Assembly: GCF_002262935.1 (NCBI RefSeq)
Contig: NZ_NPIA01000002.1
Span: 372,001-436,000 of the forward strand
Direction of reading: 5' to 3'
DNA length: 64,000 nt
Source: Lottiidibacillus patelloidae
GTDB taxonomy: Bacteria; Bacillota; Bacilli; Bacillales; SA5d-4
Part shown: piece after piece, positions 18,266 to 27,048 of the stretch
Layout of the letters: each line of letters opens with the position of its first letter
How positions within the stretch are numbered: the first letter of the stretch is position 1
Position numbers and translations under genes: made by a program
Notes under the pieces: generated by a model
Told to the model about the DNA's origin: nothing
Database searches by the model: none
What the model saw: the letters and a program-made list of their open reading frames with translations, nothing else

Positions 18266-19741
18266 TCATCTCCCCTCATGCCATTCATATAATTCAATTT
18301 TATAATAAACTGGGTCAATAAACGAACTAGAAGAAAATTCTGCTACTTTTGTAATGTATTTCTCCACTTCAATTCCTTGTTTTTTAAAGCCTTCAACCAC
18401 TTTATTCGTAACATATATTTTTCCACTTTTATGTTCATATTTCTTTTGTAAGAAAAATTGATACGTTAATACACGATCGTGAGTAAAAGGAACATTTAAA
18501 TAGTGCAATACTCTTGTTTCTTCCCACGTAAAAAGCAGGTCTTTCTCTGTTAAAATCTTACTTGTTGCTAGCTGATATTCAGAGGGATGTTCATTTTTTT
18601 GCAATTCCATTACATCAAAGCTTTTATAAACTTGACCGCAAGTTAGTAACAACAATAGTAAAGCTGCAACTATCTTCATTTTACCTTTCGTTAATCGCAA
18701 TAGTTGCATACTAGTTACTAACGTGAAAATTCCTAGAAGCGGAGAAATATGTCTTGGCTTTTCAATATTTTGCGCAAAAAGTGCCCAGATAAAATATGAA
18801 ATAAATGTTGCAAGTAAAAGCTTATTTGTCGTTAGCATCGAACTCTTTTTTTCTTTGATTGTATAGAAAATAAATAACCCAAATAGAACGCTATATAATA
18901 CCGCTAAGATTATGGACCTTACAGCTAATCCATTCCAAAAGAAGTTGCCTAGTGTCAGTTGAAAAATTCGCTGAAAAATGCCGATATCATTAGCAACAGC
19001 TGTCCCGCCCCACTCTTGAAAATGGCCTTGTGTAAATGCTAGGGAAAGTTCAATAAAGGGAACAATTCCCCCTTCACTATAGGCTAGCGCGAGAACCCAT
19101 ACCAATTGACATAGTAGGGCAAACACTAAATGGAGAATAATTCGAATTGCTTGTCTCGTTTCCTTCCATTCCTTAAACCAAATAAATAGTAAAGCTATTC
19201 CAAAAGGAAGATACGATAAACGAATTCCTAGTAGTAAGCTAAATAATAATGCTGGTAAAAGACGGACAAAAATAGATTTGCTTTTTAAACTAATGGAAAC
19301 TGACCATAAAAACCACCACAGAACACCAATTGCTGCTGCTTCACTCATCGCTTGTCCACTTAGTAGTGCAATGTAGCTTAATGTTTGTACAACTAAAACT
19401 ACTAATGCAAGACGCAAACCTTGGACATAGTTTCTTACTAATAAAATAATAGGTAAAGAAGCACTAATTATTAGTAGTTGATTAAAAGTTATTAATGCGG
19501 ACGCAGGGTCGTCCAAGAAGACATTAATAAACATGCCTCCGAGTATAAAGTAAGGATAGCCTGGAAAATGTGGTTGCATTTTTAATAAATCAAATTGTTC
19601 AACACCTAACACAAAATCAACAGCATCCCAACTGCTTACAAAAGGTGACTGGAAGAAAAAGATGAAAAAAGAATAAACTAATAATATGCCATAAAGTATG
19701 ATTGTTACTGCTTGCTTAGATTTACCTTGCCAATTTTCCAT
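18266..19741 (-). CDS. Polytopic membrane protein, GT-C-type glycosyltransferase-like
   Basis: 491 residues from ATG 19741, near AGAGGGTGA; a GTG nine bases earlier is possible. About ten to eleven hydrophobic helices. The first extracellular loop has [30 protein letters not shown], where the acidic residue resembles the catalytic Asp of GT-C enzymes that use polyprenyl-phosphate sugars. The C-terminal about 110 residues are soluble. I infer transfer of a lipid-linked sugar outside the membrane, probably together with the GT2, flippase-like and epimerase genes upstream. Exact family uncertain. uvrC follows 4 nt later. Confidence 0.6.
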   Translation of the reverse strand: MENWQGKSKQAVTIILYGILLVYSFFIFFFQSPFVSSWDAVDFVLGVEQFDLLKMQPHFPGYPYFILGGMFINVFLDDPASALITFNQLLIISASLPIILLVRNYVQGLRLALVVLVVQTLSYIALLSGQAMSEAAAIGVLWWFLWSVSISLKSKSIFVRLLPALLFSLLLGIRLSYLPFGIALLFIWFKEWKETRQAIRIILHLVFALLCQLVWVLALAYSEGGIVPFIELSLAFTQGHFQEWGGTAVANDIGIFQRIFQLTLGNFFWNGLAVRSIILAVLYSVLFGLFIFYTIKEKKSSMLTTNKLLLATFISYFIWALFAQNIEKPRHISPLLGIFTLVTSMQLLRLTKGKMKIVAALLLLLLTCGQVYKSFDVMELQKNEHPSEYQLATSKILTEKDLLFTWEETRVLHYLNVPFTHDRVLTYQFFLQKKYEHKSGKIYVTNKVVEGFKKQGIEVEKYITKVAEFSSSSFIDPVYYKIELYEWHEGR

Positions 19742-19766
19742 TCTATTCACCCTCTGTTTCTATCGT

Positions 19767-19795
19767 AAAAAAACTCGCTCACTAATGTGAGCGAG
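19767..19795 (-). terminator. Terminator after the FTR1 operon
   Basis: Perfect nine-bp stem CTCGCTCAC/GTGAGCGAG with a four-base loop followed on the minus strand by seven T. It separates the iron permease from the GT-C gene, so a promoter for the GT-C/uvrC pair or read-through must exist. Confidence 0.85.
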
Positions 19796-19813
19796 CATTT
19801 CTGCAAATGTTCG

Positions 19814-20758
19814 TTATGCCGATGTTTTGATTTGTGTTTTTTCCGTTCTAATTTTCCAGAAGCGATATTTAAAATTTGGCTTACTAATAATTGACATCCA
19901 TCCTAAAACCGTGATGAAGTATAACCAGTAGCCAATTAATTGTTCAAATGAAGGGTTATGCGAGTAACCGAACATTGCTGCCATAAACAAGCCAATTTGA
20001 CCGTTTATTAATACATCTTCGCCTGTGTCACGCTTGTAGTGATATTCATCGACATAATGCTCTGGCATAATATGAATAATGTTATACATTTCTGCTGGCT
20101 TGCCATCAGCTGTTTCTACAACAGAGCCGACTATACGTAAGTCTTGTAAAACACCAATACCTTGTACTAGTAATCCCGCAGCAATGAACATAATTAACAC
20201 ACTCGTTACACTAAAAAAGGCTTTCAAGGAAATTTTCATCGTACCAGTAAAGAACAAATATCCGATCATTAATGACAAAATCAATCCACTTAATGCACCA
20301 TAGTTTGTAATTGCTTTTTGAATATCTCCGCCACTAATTGCCATGAAGAAAAAGACCGTTTCGATACCTTCGCGCATTACAACTAAGTAAGTGTGAATGA
20401 TTAAGGCAGAAATACTTCCAGCGGTTAACGCTGCGTTAACTTTCTTTTGCATGTTACCTTGCACATCTTTTGATTCTTTTTTCATCCAAGAGACCATGTG
20501 TGTTAAAAGAAATACTGAAGCAAACAAAATTGCGACTTTTAAATAAATTTCTGAGCCAAAAGAAGCAAAGCCGGTAAACACGACTTGGAATAGCATTGCC
20601 ACTCCTACGCTTGTTAATAATGCAAGCACAACTCCAGCATACACCCATTTATGATACTTTTTCGCATTAAGTCTCGTTAAGTAAGATAAAATGAGACCTA
20701 CTATTAAGACTGCTTCTAACCCTTCCCTTAAAGCTATTAAAAATGCTTGAAATTCCAT
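19814..20758 (-). CDS. FTR1-family high-affinity iron permease
   Basis: 314 residues with seven hydrophobic helices. Both FTR1 signature motifs are present: REGLEAVLIVGLI near residue 11 and REGIETVFFFMA near residue 130. Their R-E-G-x-E residues bind iron. An extracytoplasmic loop of about 50 residues after helix 6 is acidic and His-rich (HIMPEHYVDEYHYKRDTGED). The family includes yeast Ftr1p and bacterial EfeU, which import ferric iron after oxidation of Fe(II). It sits 33 nt downstream of a secreted partner and behind a Fur-type promoter. ATG 20758 follows AAGGGGGAAAG. No Dyp peroxidase (EfeB) or recognisable EfeO is adjacent. Confidence 0.92.
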   Translation of the reverse strand: MEFQAFLIALREGLEAVLIVGLILSYLTRLNAKKYHKWVYAGVVLALLTSVGVAMLFQVVFTGFASFGSEIYLKVAILFASVFLLTHMVSWMKKESKDVQGNMQKKVNAALTAGSISALIIHTYLVVMREGIETVFFFMAISGGDIQKAITNYGALSGLILSLMIGYLFFTGTMKISLKAFFSVTSVLIMFIAAGLLVQGIGVLQDLRIVGSVVETADGKPAEMYNIIHIMPEHYVDEYHYKRDTGEDVLINGQIGLFMAAMFGYSHNPSFEQLIGYWLYFITVLGWMSIISKPNFKYRFWKIRTEKTQIKTSA

Positions 20759-20791
20759 GGTGTCTTTCCCCCTTGAATGTGCTAGTTTGTT

Positions 20792-21511
20792 CTAGCGCTT
20801 GCGTTTGACAATAATTAAGATAAGAAATGAAATAACTAAAACGATTGTAAACCATAGCCAGAACGTATTGTTCCCTTCTCCAAGATCCTCTCCATACATA
20901 TCTTCATCGATGAAATGTTCATCGTCTTCTGTTTCAATCGGAAAAAGTGGCTTCAATTGTTTAACTATGTACTGTGTTTGTTGTTGGAATTCATTAATAT
21001 CACTTTCTTTACTACCTACTCCGAATAACCCTGGATTTCCAAGTGACTCAAGTGCAATATCAAATGCATTGTATATATCGGAAATGAATTGCTCATCTTC
21101 TTTTTTCGCCACTTCTGGTCGTAATATATCAAATGTTCCGCGAGCTTTTGCTAAAAGTAGTTTTGCTCTCCCGTAATCCTCAAAATCTTCTGTAGCAAAG
21201 AAAAGTCTACGTTCCAAACTTAATCGCATTGCAGCTTGATAGCTTTCTAATAAAAGTTGTTTATTTTTCGTTTCAATAGCTTTTTCAATTGATGGCTTTG
21301 TTGCTGAGAAATATAAATCAAAATCTTTTTCATACGTATTGATAATTACTTTTACTTCATCCCATTTGTCATTTTCAAGATGCATTTTCAAGTTAATATA
21401 TGCCTTTGCGAAAGGTTCTTCGCCTGGGTCTCCATATGAATATGCATATGCTTGAGAATGAGAAGTTAGAATGAGAATGATTATCATTATTGAAGATAGT
21501 AAGTGTTTCAT
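20792..21511 (-). CDS. Secreted, C-terminally membrane-anchored partner of the iron permease
   Basis: 239 residues. N-terminal signal peptide (MKHLLSSIMIIILILTSHSQ, probable cleavage after AYA), about 170 residues of charged helices, an acidic stretch (ETEDDEHFIDEDMYGEDLGEG), then a C-terminal membrane helix and KRKR tail. It is first in the two-gene operon with FTR1 and has its own Fur-box promoter. It resembles the extracytoplasmic helical domains found fused to or beside FTR1 permeases, which I infer from layout rather than from a recognised motif. A role in collecting or handing iron to the permease is plausible. AGGAGAGGGAG precedes the ATG. Confidence 0.65.
   Translation of the reverse strand: MKHLLSSIMIIILILTSHSQAYAYSYGDPGEEPFAKAYINLKMHLENDKWDEVKVIINTYEKDFDLYFSATKPSIEKAIETKNKQLLLESYQAAMRLSLERRLFFATEDFEDYGRAKLLLAKARGTFDILRPEVAKKEDEQFISDIYNAFDIALESLGNPGLFGVGSKESDINEFQQQTQYIVKQLKPLFPIETEDDEHFIDEDMYGEDLGEGNNTFWLWFTIVLVISFLILIIVKRKR
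21473..21491 (-). promoter_or_regulatory. Second Fur-box-like sequence inside the signal-peptide codons
   Basis: GAGAATGATTATCATTATT lies within the coding sequence for the MIIILIL stretch of the FTR1 partner, about 40 bp downstream of the promoter Fur box. It differs from the classical 19-bp consensus at few positions. It could be a true second operator or a side effect of Ile/Met-rich codons. Confidence 0.45.
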
Positions 21512-21533
21512 AATTTTCTCTCCCTCTCCTATT

Positions 21534-21566
21534 GATAATGATAATGATTATCAATGGAATTGTCAA
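21534..21566 (-). promoter_or_regulatory. Fur-controlled promoter of the FTR1 operon
   Basis: On the minus strand TTGACA (21561-21566), 17 nt, then TATCAT (21538-21543). The sequence GATAATGATAATGATTATC (21534-21552, plus strand) overlaps the -10 and differs from the classical Fur box GATAATGATAATCATTATC at one base. Binding of Fe-Fur here should block transcription when iron is sufficient. Confidence 0.9.
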
Positions 21567-21602
21567 TAAAAGATGAACATTTTCACATATCGTTCATCTT
21601 TT
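21567..21602. terminator. Bidirectional terminator between the GT2 gene and the FTR1 operon
   Basis: AAAAGATGAAC pairs with GTTCATCTTTT; T-runs follow on both strands. It ends the glycolipid gene transcript just before the Fur-controlled promoter. Confidence 0.8.
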
Positions 21603-21623
21603 GCTTTTAAATTATTCATTTTC

Positions 21624-22361
21624 TTATGAGATTTTGTGTGCATCTTTATATATTTCTACTCTTTTCACTTTTCTAGACATCTCTTTAACGATTGCAGGAA
21701 TAACAGAAGTCATATATGCACGAAATTTTATAAACGACTCGCCTTTCGTTCGAACTTGGTACGTAATTGGAATTTCTTTTACTCGGAACCCTTTACGAAC
21801 TAAATTTAACGTAATAACTTGCGCATAGTTGTAATCATGGATAATTTCTCCGTGTTCCATTGCTTGTCTTGAAAAAGCGCGCATCCCTGATTGACCATCA
21901 TAAATCCAGCGACGTAATAATATTGCTTGGATCAAAGTAAACACATAATTACCTAAGCGGCGATGCAATTTCATACCCTTGATAGTTCCTTTAAATCGAG
22001 AACCCATCGTGTAATCTGCTTCCCCTTTAAAAATAGGCTGCAAAATATTAGGGATTTGCTCAGCTGGATATTCATTATCTGCATCTATCATTACTGCAAT
22101 ATCCGCTCCAAGGCGATAGCATTCTGCTAGACCGGTACGAACAGCACTTCCTAATCCCATATTTTTATCTTTTTGGACGATATAGTCTGCACCAAACTGT
22201 TTCGCTACTTCTATCGTCTTATCGGTAGAACCGTCATCAATAACTAATGCTTTTACTTCCACTTTCTCATGAAAATAACGTGGAATTTTTGAGAGAACTT
22301 CACCAATAGAATCCTCTTCATTATAAGCTGGTAGAAATACGATCACTTTCTGTTTTCTCAT
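21624..22361 (-). CDS. Family 2 glycosyltransferase, polyprenyl-phosphate sugar synthase-like
   Basis: 245 residues from ATG 22361 (GGGAG upstream; an ATG pair at 22382/22379 is less well placed). The GT-A fold is clear: VIVFLPAYNEEDSIGEVL, LVIDDGSTDKTIEVAKQFGADYIV, NMGLGSAVRTG, the metal-binding MIDADNEYPAEQIP, and RWIYDGQSGMRAFSRQAM. This matches dolichyl-phosphate mannosyltransferase-like enzymes that load a nucleotide-sugar onto undecaprenyl phosphate. It has no large C-terminal membrane domain. It overlaps the phosphodiesterase gene by 41 nt, so it is coupled to it. Confidence 0.85.
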   Translation of the reverse strand: MRKQKVIVFLPAYNEEDSIGEVLSKIPRYFHEKVEVKALVIDDGSTDKTIEVAKQFGADYIVQKDKNMGLGSAVRTGLAECYRLGADIAVMIDADNEYPAEQIPNILQPIFKGEADYTMGSRFKGTIKGMKLHRRLGNYVFTLIQAILLRRWIYDGQSGMRAFSRQAMEHGEIIHDYNYAQVITLNLVRKGFRVKEIPITYQVRTKGESFIKFRAYMTSVIPAIVKEMSRKVKRVEIYKDAHKIS

Positions 22362-23835
22362 TTGCTGTTTTTCTCCCATCATTTAACGCTTCTACTAAAA
22401 CTGGCCCTTTGCTATGACTAGGTAATGGCGCTCCTAGTAACGATGCTAACGTTGGTGCAACAGAAACTAAACTATGTCGTTTATCGACCTTAACACCTTT
22501 ATTAATCGATGGTCCGTACATAAAGAATGGGACAAAACGCTCCCCTTCATCTAAATGCCCGTGTCCACCAATTCCGTCAGCCTGTCCGTGGTCAGCACAT
22601 ATTATTAATGTTGTATTGTCAAATTTCCCTTCTTGCTTTAACCAATCGACATACTCGTTAATTAACATGTCCGCTTCTTCAATTTTAGCGATATATTCAT
22701 CATAATGAACTCCGCGACTATGTCCTGTTTGATCAGTACTAATTAATTGCGCTATTAATAAATCTGGATCTTGCTCTTTCATCATCTTCTTTGCTCGTTC
22801 AATAATTTTACGATCAACTTCATCGTTGTTTGTAACGGCAGTATACGTTTCAACATCACTTCCCATAGCATCTACTAAATGAGCGACAGCTAACATTCTA
22901 CCTTTTTTCCCCACTTTTCGTAGCGAATCAAAAATACTTTCCACATTAATTCCGAGCTTATAAACCATGTTTGACTTGATTCCGTGTTCACGGGGATATG
23001 TTCCTGTAAACATAGATGAAAAGCAAACTACCGTTCTTGCAGGATAAACGGTTTCCATGTTTGTATACTCTGTTCCTTCCATGCGAATGCGGTCAAGAAA
23101 AGGTGTATTCGCTTGTTCAAAGCGATCTTTTCTCATCCCATCAATCACAATAACTACTACTTTTTCATTTTGTAGATTTTTTGGAAGGTTAACTTCTTTC
23201 GTTCTTCCTGCAATTTCTTTTGGCTTCCAATCAAATAAATACGTATGAAGAATCCATGTGAAAATAAAGACACTTGCTATAAATAATGCAACTGCAGATA
23301 ATTGCTCTGTTTGAAATTGCGCAAACGAATTAGTCTTAAAATACTGAAAGAAAAAGTCCCAAAATGATAATAGTAAAAGGAATTTAGGCAACTGTTCCTG
23401 CGCGTTTCCACTTGTCGAGTCACTATTTTTTAAGACTAACTTCCAAAACCTTGTGAAGTTTAAAAGTGTTGTCCCGATTCTCAAATGATAGTAAATTGTT
23501 CCCCAAAAAATTACCGTGAAGAAAAAGTAAAATCCAACACCGGTTAATAGTAATGAGATATTGGTAGTCTGCCATATCAATAAGTAACCGATTAAAGGCA
23601 ACCATAAATAATTTCTAATAAACAAAGGAAAATCATACATGAAGAACATGATGAATAATGGCAAAGTTACCCCAAAAGCTAAAAGAAAAGGCAATAAATT
23701 CGTACTTTTAAATAATGTAACATTGTAAAAAATAATCATGATTCCGACGACAAAAATCGGTGTAAATGGTTTTCCTTCGTTTAATAAATTCCAACTTCTT
23801 GCTGCAAATTTTTCAAATTTTGATGCTTGTTTCAT
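22321..23835 (-). CDS. Membrane-anchored alkaline-phosphatase-superfamily phosphodiesterase
   Basis: 504 residues from ATG 23835, preceded by AAAGGGGGAGG; the ATG overlaps the stop of the flippase-like gene. About five N-terminal membrane helices (residues 20-200) precede a nucleotide pyrophosphatase/phosphodiesterase-type catalytic domain. Its metal and nucleophile motifs are VVIVIDGMRKDRF, TVYPARTVVCFSSMFTG (nucleophile Thr), STDQTGHSRGVHYDEYI, and ICADHGQADGIGGHGH. The active site should face outward. Possible jobs are hydrolysis or transfer of phospho-groups on lipid-linked sugars or teichoic-acid-like polymers; the substrate is not known. Confidence 0.8.
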   Translation of the reverse strand: MKQASKFEKFAARSWNLLNEGKPFTPIFVVGIMIIFYNVTLFKSTNLLPFLLAFGVTLPLFIMFFMYDFPLFIRNYLWLPLIGYLLIWQTTNISLLLTGVGFYFFFTVIFWGTIYYHLRIGTTLLNFTRFWKLVLKNSDSTSGNAQEQLPKFLLLLSFWDFFFQYFKTNSFAQFQTEQLSAVALFIASVFIFTWILHTYLFDWKPKEIAGRTKEVNLPKNLQNEKVVVIVIDGMRKDRFEQANTPFLDRIRMEGTEYTNMETVYPARTVVCFSSMFTGTYPREHGIKSNMVYKLGINVESIFDSLRKVGKKGRMLAVAHLVDAMGSDVETYTAVTNNDEVDRKIIERAKKMMKEQDPDLLIAQLISTDQTGHSRGVHYDEYIAKIEEADMLINEYVDWLKQEGKFDNTTLIICADHGQADGIGGHGHLDEGERFVPFFMYGPSINKGVKVDKRHSLVSVAPTLASLLGAPLPSHSKGPVLVEALNDGRKTANEKTESDRISTSL

Positions 23836-24782
23836 TTGCTTTCCTCCCCCTTTACTCCGTTTCGAATCCATTGCTTTATCTCTCTAATTTTTAATGGAAC
23901 TAAAATAAATGCAATAAAACCGACGAGAAATGAATATAAAAATTTATAGCCATGGCTTAATATTGCTAGGTGATACGCATCTTCCATCTTAAATCCTAAG
24001 TTAACTAATGCGATACTCATTACAGTTTCATAAGTTGCAATTCCACCCGGAGTTACTTGAAATAGCCCACTAATAACACTTACACTGTTGAGCCAAATTG
24101 ATGAAAGTGGTGTCAAACCTTCTGAAAATAACTTTGTAATGGTAAAAATAACCACACCTTCACAAATCCAGCTTAAAAAGATAACACCGATAATAGCAAT
24201 TCCATTTTTACTTACTAACGTTTTTTTCATACCACTAGTAAACCTGGATATAAAGGTTGATTTACGCTTCAATAATATGATAGCCACCATTATGAACATT
24301 CCTAGTAGAACATACGCAACAAGTAACGATTTAAAAGGTAGGATATGTGCAATAACAATGAATCCAATGAATGCAAAGATTCCAAGTATTACAACATCAA
24401 TGATTCTTAATACGATAACGGATTGCACTGCTTTTGTAAATTTCACTTTTTTCTCTTTCGCTAAGGCACCTATACGGACTGCATCACCAACTTTAAAAGG
24501 AAGGATATGATTGAAAAACATACTATAAAACAATCCACTTATACATACCCTAAATGTCGGTTTTTTTTCTAAGTAAAGCCACCATGCAAAAGCTCGTAAA
24601 AAAAAGGCTATTGTATAAAATATCGTCATAATAATTAAATATTTTGGTTCTGTAAATAGCTCAATGGTGTGTTTCCATAACATGTAACTATCAAACCAAT
24701 AAAAAGAAATAACGAGAAATAATACAATTAATAAAAGACTAATTGTACGTTTTATTAGTGTAATACTGCTTTGCCCACTCAA
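23832..24782 (-). CDS. LPG-synthase-TM/UPF0104-family membrane protein (flippase-like)
   Basis: 316 residues with about eight hydrophobic helices and the family pattern of YlxV/AglD-like proteins (AFFLRAFAWWLYLEKK, NHILPFKVGDAVRIGALAKEKK, VTPGGIATYETVMSIALVNLG). Such proteins include the flippase half of MprF and enzymes of lipid glycosylation. The only usable upstream start is a TTG at 24782, inside the end of the epimerase gene (44-nt overlap), with GAGGGG about 13 nt before it. Its stop overlaps the next ATG. Probably moves or assembles a lipid-linked sugar. Confidence 0.75.
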   Translation of the reverse strand: MSGQSSITLIKRTISLLLIVLFLVISFYWFDSYMLWKHTIELFTEPKYLIIMTIFYTIAFFLRAFAWWLYLEKKPTFRVCISGLFYSMFFNHILPFKVGDAVRIGALAKEKKVKFTKAVQSVIVLRIIDVVILGIFAFIGFIVIAHILPFKSLLVAYVLLGMFIMVAIILLKRKSTFISRFTSGMKKTLVSKNGIAIIGVIFLSWICEGVVIFTITKLFSEGLTPLSSIWLNSVSVISGLFQVTPGGIATYETVMSIALVNLGFKMEDAYHLAILSHGYKFLYSFLVGFIAFILVPLKIREIKQWIRNGVKGEESK

Positions 24783-25701
24783 TGGTTTTTGCTAACCCCT
24801 CTTCAAAAGATACAGTAGGCAAGTAGCCTAGTTCCCTTTGCGCTTTAGTAATATTTGCCCACGTTGATGTAACGTCACCAGTTCGCCAACCTTTTTCAAT
24901 AATTGACATTGCTGGAAAGTAGCTTTTCATAGTTGCTAGTAATTGCTTCATTGATACTGGATTTCCATTGCCTAAATTGTATACTTTATAGCCATTTCCT
25001 TTATCTAGTGCAAGGCTTATCCCATTAATGATGTCGTCTATATATGTATAATCACGCGCTGTATTTTGATCGAAAACAGTAATGCTTTCTCCATCTAATA
25101 ATCGTTTAATAAATAATGGAATCGCCATATCAGGTCTTCCCCATGGACCATATACTGTAAAAAATCGTAAAACAGTGACGTCATAATTGTATATATGATG
25201 AAATGCATGGCAAAAAGATTCTGCTCCCACTTTTGCTGCTGCATAAGGAGAAACAACTTTTCCATTAAACATTTCTTCCGATAATGGCTCATTTGCTTGA
25301 TCGCCATAAACTGATGATGACGAAGCAAAAATGACGTGCTTAACTTGCGATTCACCAGCAAATTTCAGAACATTAATCGTTGCTTTTATATCATAGTCAA
25401 CATATTCGTTTGGCTTTTCTACGGAATATGCAACGCCTGGTAAGGCCGCTAAGTGTATGACAATATCAAATGTATTTTGCTTAAAAACTTCTGACAATTT
25501 TTCTTCATTCAGTAGATCTATTTGATGGTAGGTAAAATTCCTTAGACTTTTTAAGTATTTCAACCGTTCCTTTTTGCGATTCACATCGTAATAGGAATGC
25601 AACATATCAATGATTGTAACATTGCAACGGTTTTCTTGTAGTAATGCTGAAGTTAAGTGACTACCGATAAATCCAGCACCACCAGTAATTAAAACATTCA
25701 C
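24739..25701 (-). CDS. NAD-dependent sugar-nucleotide epimerase (UDP-glucuronate 4-epimerase-like)
   Basis: 320 residues from a GTG at 25701, just after AGAGGTGAAA. The ORF runs to 25791, but that extension would cross a terminator hairpin. Short-chain dehydrogenase features: NVLITGGAGFIGSHLTSALL (NAD binding), LAALPGVAYSVEKP, catalytic SSSSVYG...YAAAK (Y-x-x-x-K), and RFFTVYGPWGRPDMA typical of UDP-glucuronate/galactose 4-epimerases. It likely supplies the sugar for the membrane glycosyltransferases downstream. First gene of the glycolipid unit. Confidence 0.87.
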   Translation of the reverse strand: MNVLITGGAGFIGSHLTSALLQENRCNVTIIDMLHSYYDVNRKKERLKYLKSLRNFTYHQIDLLNEEKLSEVFKQNTFDIVIHLAALPGVAYSVEKPNEYVDYDIKATINVLKFAGESQVKHVIFASSSSVYGDQANEPLSEEMFNGKVVSPYAAAKVGAESFCHAFHHIYNYDVTVLRFFTVYGPWGRPDMAIPLFIKRLLDGESITVFDQNTARDYTYIDDIINGISLALDKGNGYKVYNLGNGNPVSMKQLLATMKSYFPAMSIIEKGWRTGDVTSTWANITKAQRELGYLPTVSFEEGLAKTIEWAKQYYTNKTYN

Positions 25702-25737
25702 AGTTTCACCTCTATTAGAAAGACTACTCTGATTTTG

Positions 25738-25766
25738 ATTATACATGTTTCCCTCTTTAAGTGGAA
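25738..25766 (-). promoter_or_regulatory. Possible promoter of the epimerase-led operon
   Basis: Perfect TATAAT at 25738-25743 with a weak TTCCAC 17 nt upstream, located between the lipoprotein terminator and the GTG start. Only the -10 is convincing. Confidence 0.45.
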
Positions 25767-25789
25767 AAAGAGCCGCAATTACGCGGCTC
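25765..25789 (-). terminator. Terminator of the iron-regulated lipoprotein gene
   Basis: GAGCCGC/GCGGCTC seven-bp stem followed on the minus strand by TTTTTCC. It ends the lipoprotein transcript 15 nt past its stop, separating it from the epimerase operon. Confidence 0.85.
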
Positions 25790-25803
25790 ATTGGAGTTGC
25801 TAT

Positions 25804-26994
25804 TTATTTTACTAACATATCTAAAGCTTCAACTATTGATGCACTATAAGTTGCAGCTTCTTCAACATTTCCATTAGAAATTGCTTCGAACCAGCTGTTT
25901 GCATTAGCAAACGTTTCTTCTGTTTTTTCAGCACCTAATTTTTCAATCATAACAAGTTTAATGTCTTGCATGAATACATTTCCTTCTAATGCACTTCCGC
26001 GAGCAGAAGTTACATCGTTTTCTTCTAGTGCTTTAGGAGCTTTTGCGTGGTAACTCTTAATTTTCCCAACAAATGCCTTTGTAAACAATTCAGAAACTTC
26101 TTCAGCTTTTAAGTTTTCTGGATTTGAAACAAATAATGTTAACTTCTCATCTATTTTTAATGCTGCTTCTTCATCTCCACCTGATAAAGAACCTTTAATT
26201 GCTTGATAGAAGCCCCATGCTTCTGCTTGTTTGTTTTGTAGTGAAACTGTGTCATATTCACCGCTCGTTACAGCAGCTTCAATTTTCTCAACATATGAAA
26301 GAGCTGCTAAATAGTAACTGCGATATAATGTCTTATCAGTTATTTGTTTATAAACTGAGTAATCATCAACATTCCCAGTGTTTAACGCTTGTTCTTGTGC
26401 TGATAATCCAGCTAAAATATTTTGCTCCATGCTATCTTCATCAGTTAATCCATAGTAACCATCACGTTTTACAGCAGTCGGTAACATTACTTCATTTACT
26501 AAATGTTTTAACTCAGCAAAAATATTTTTTGCATCTAGGTCATTTCCAGCTTTCATTGCTGCAATTACATCTTTGTGTAAACTCTTTTGTTTATTATAGA
26601 AGTAAGATTGCGTAGTTTTATCAATGATTTGACGTGCAACGTTCGCATCGATTTGTTCTGTTTTTCCACCTTCAATAGCAGCTGTAATTGCTGTATCTAA
26701 ATCACTTGATACTTCAGCTACAGCACTTTGTAACGTGTCAACATAAGTTGCTTTCACCTTATCCCAATCTACTGCATTACCTTCTTTGGCATTTCCTAGT
26801 TCTGTCATTATTTCAACGTATGCTGCTACTTGCTTAGCAGTTGTTGTATTCTCAATTGCAAATTCATTTTGCTCTTGGTTTTGCTCTTGGTTATTATTTT
26901 CTTCATTTCCTTGTTCCTTTTCACTATTACATCCTACAAGTAGTGAACCTGCTAATAATACTCCTGCAAAAATCTTTAATCCTTTTTTATTCAT
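25804..26994 (-). CDS. Fur-regulated helical lipoprotein of unknown function
   Basis: 396 residues. The signal peptide has lipobox LLVGC (Cys22), followed by a Glu/Asn/Gln-rich linker (GNEENNNQEQNQEQNE). The rest is nearly all helical and looks like two related halves (about 50-215 and 220-396), each with alternating hydrophobic and acidic residues. There are few cysteines or histidines. I do not recognise the family; it lacks an obvious EfeO/M75 HxxE motif. The control region has a consensus sigma-A promoter covered by Fur boxes, and an FTR1 permease operon lies 4 kb downstream. A surface iron-binding or iron-delivery role is inferred from regulation only. It is monocistronic. Confidence 0.7.
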   Translation of the reverse strand: MNKKGLKIFAGVLLAGSLLVGCNSEKEQGNEENNNQEQNQEQNEFAIENTTTAKQVAAYVEIMTELGNAKEGNAVDWDKVKATYVDTLQSAVAEVSSDLDTAITAAIEGGKTEQIDANVARQIIDKTTQSYFYNKQKSLHKDVIAAMKAGNDLDAKNIFAELKHLVNEVMLPTAVKRDGYYGLTDEDSMEQNILAGLSAQEQALNTGNVDDYSVYKQITDKTLYRSYYLAALSYVEKIEAAVTSGEYDTVSLQNKQAEAWGFYQAIKGSLSGGDEEAALKIDEKLTLFVSNPENLKAEEVSELFTKAFVGKIKSYHAKAPKALEENDVTSARGSALEGNVFMQDIKLVMIEKLGAEKTEETFANANSWFEAISNGNVEEAATYSASIVEALDMLVK

Positions 26995-27048
26995 GGTGTG
27001 CCTCTCCCCTTTGTTTTTTATATGTAACTATTTAATTAATCATCTAAT

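Noticed and set aside
25702-25791. N-terminal extension of the epimerase
   Set aside because: It would translate through the lipoprotein terminator hairpin, and it lacks a ribosome-binding site. The GTG at 25701 gives the exact family N-terminus.
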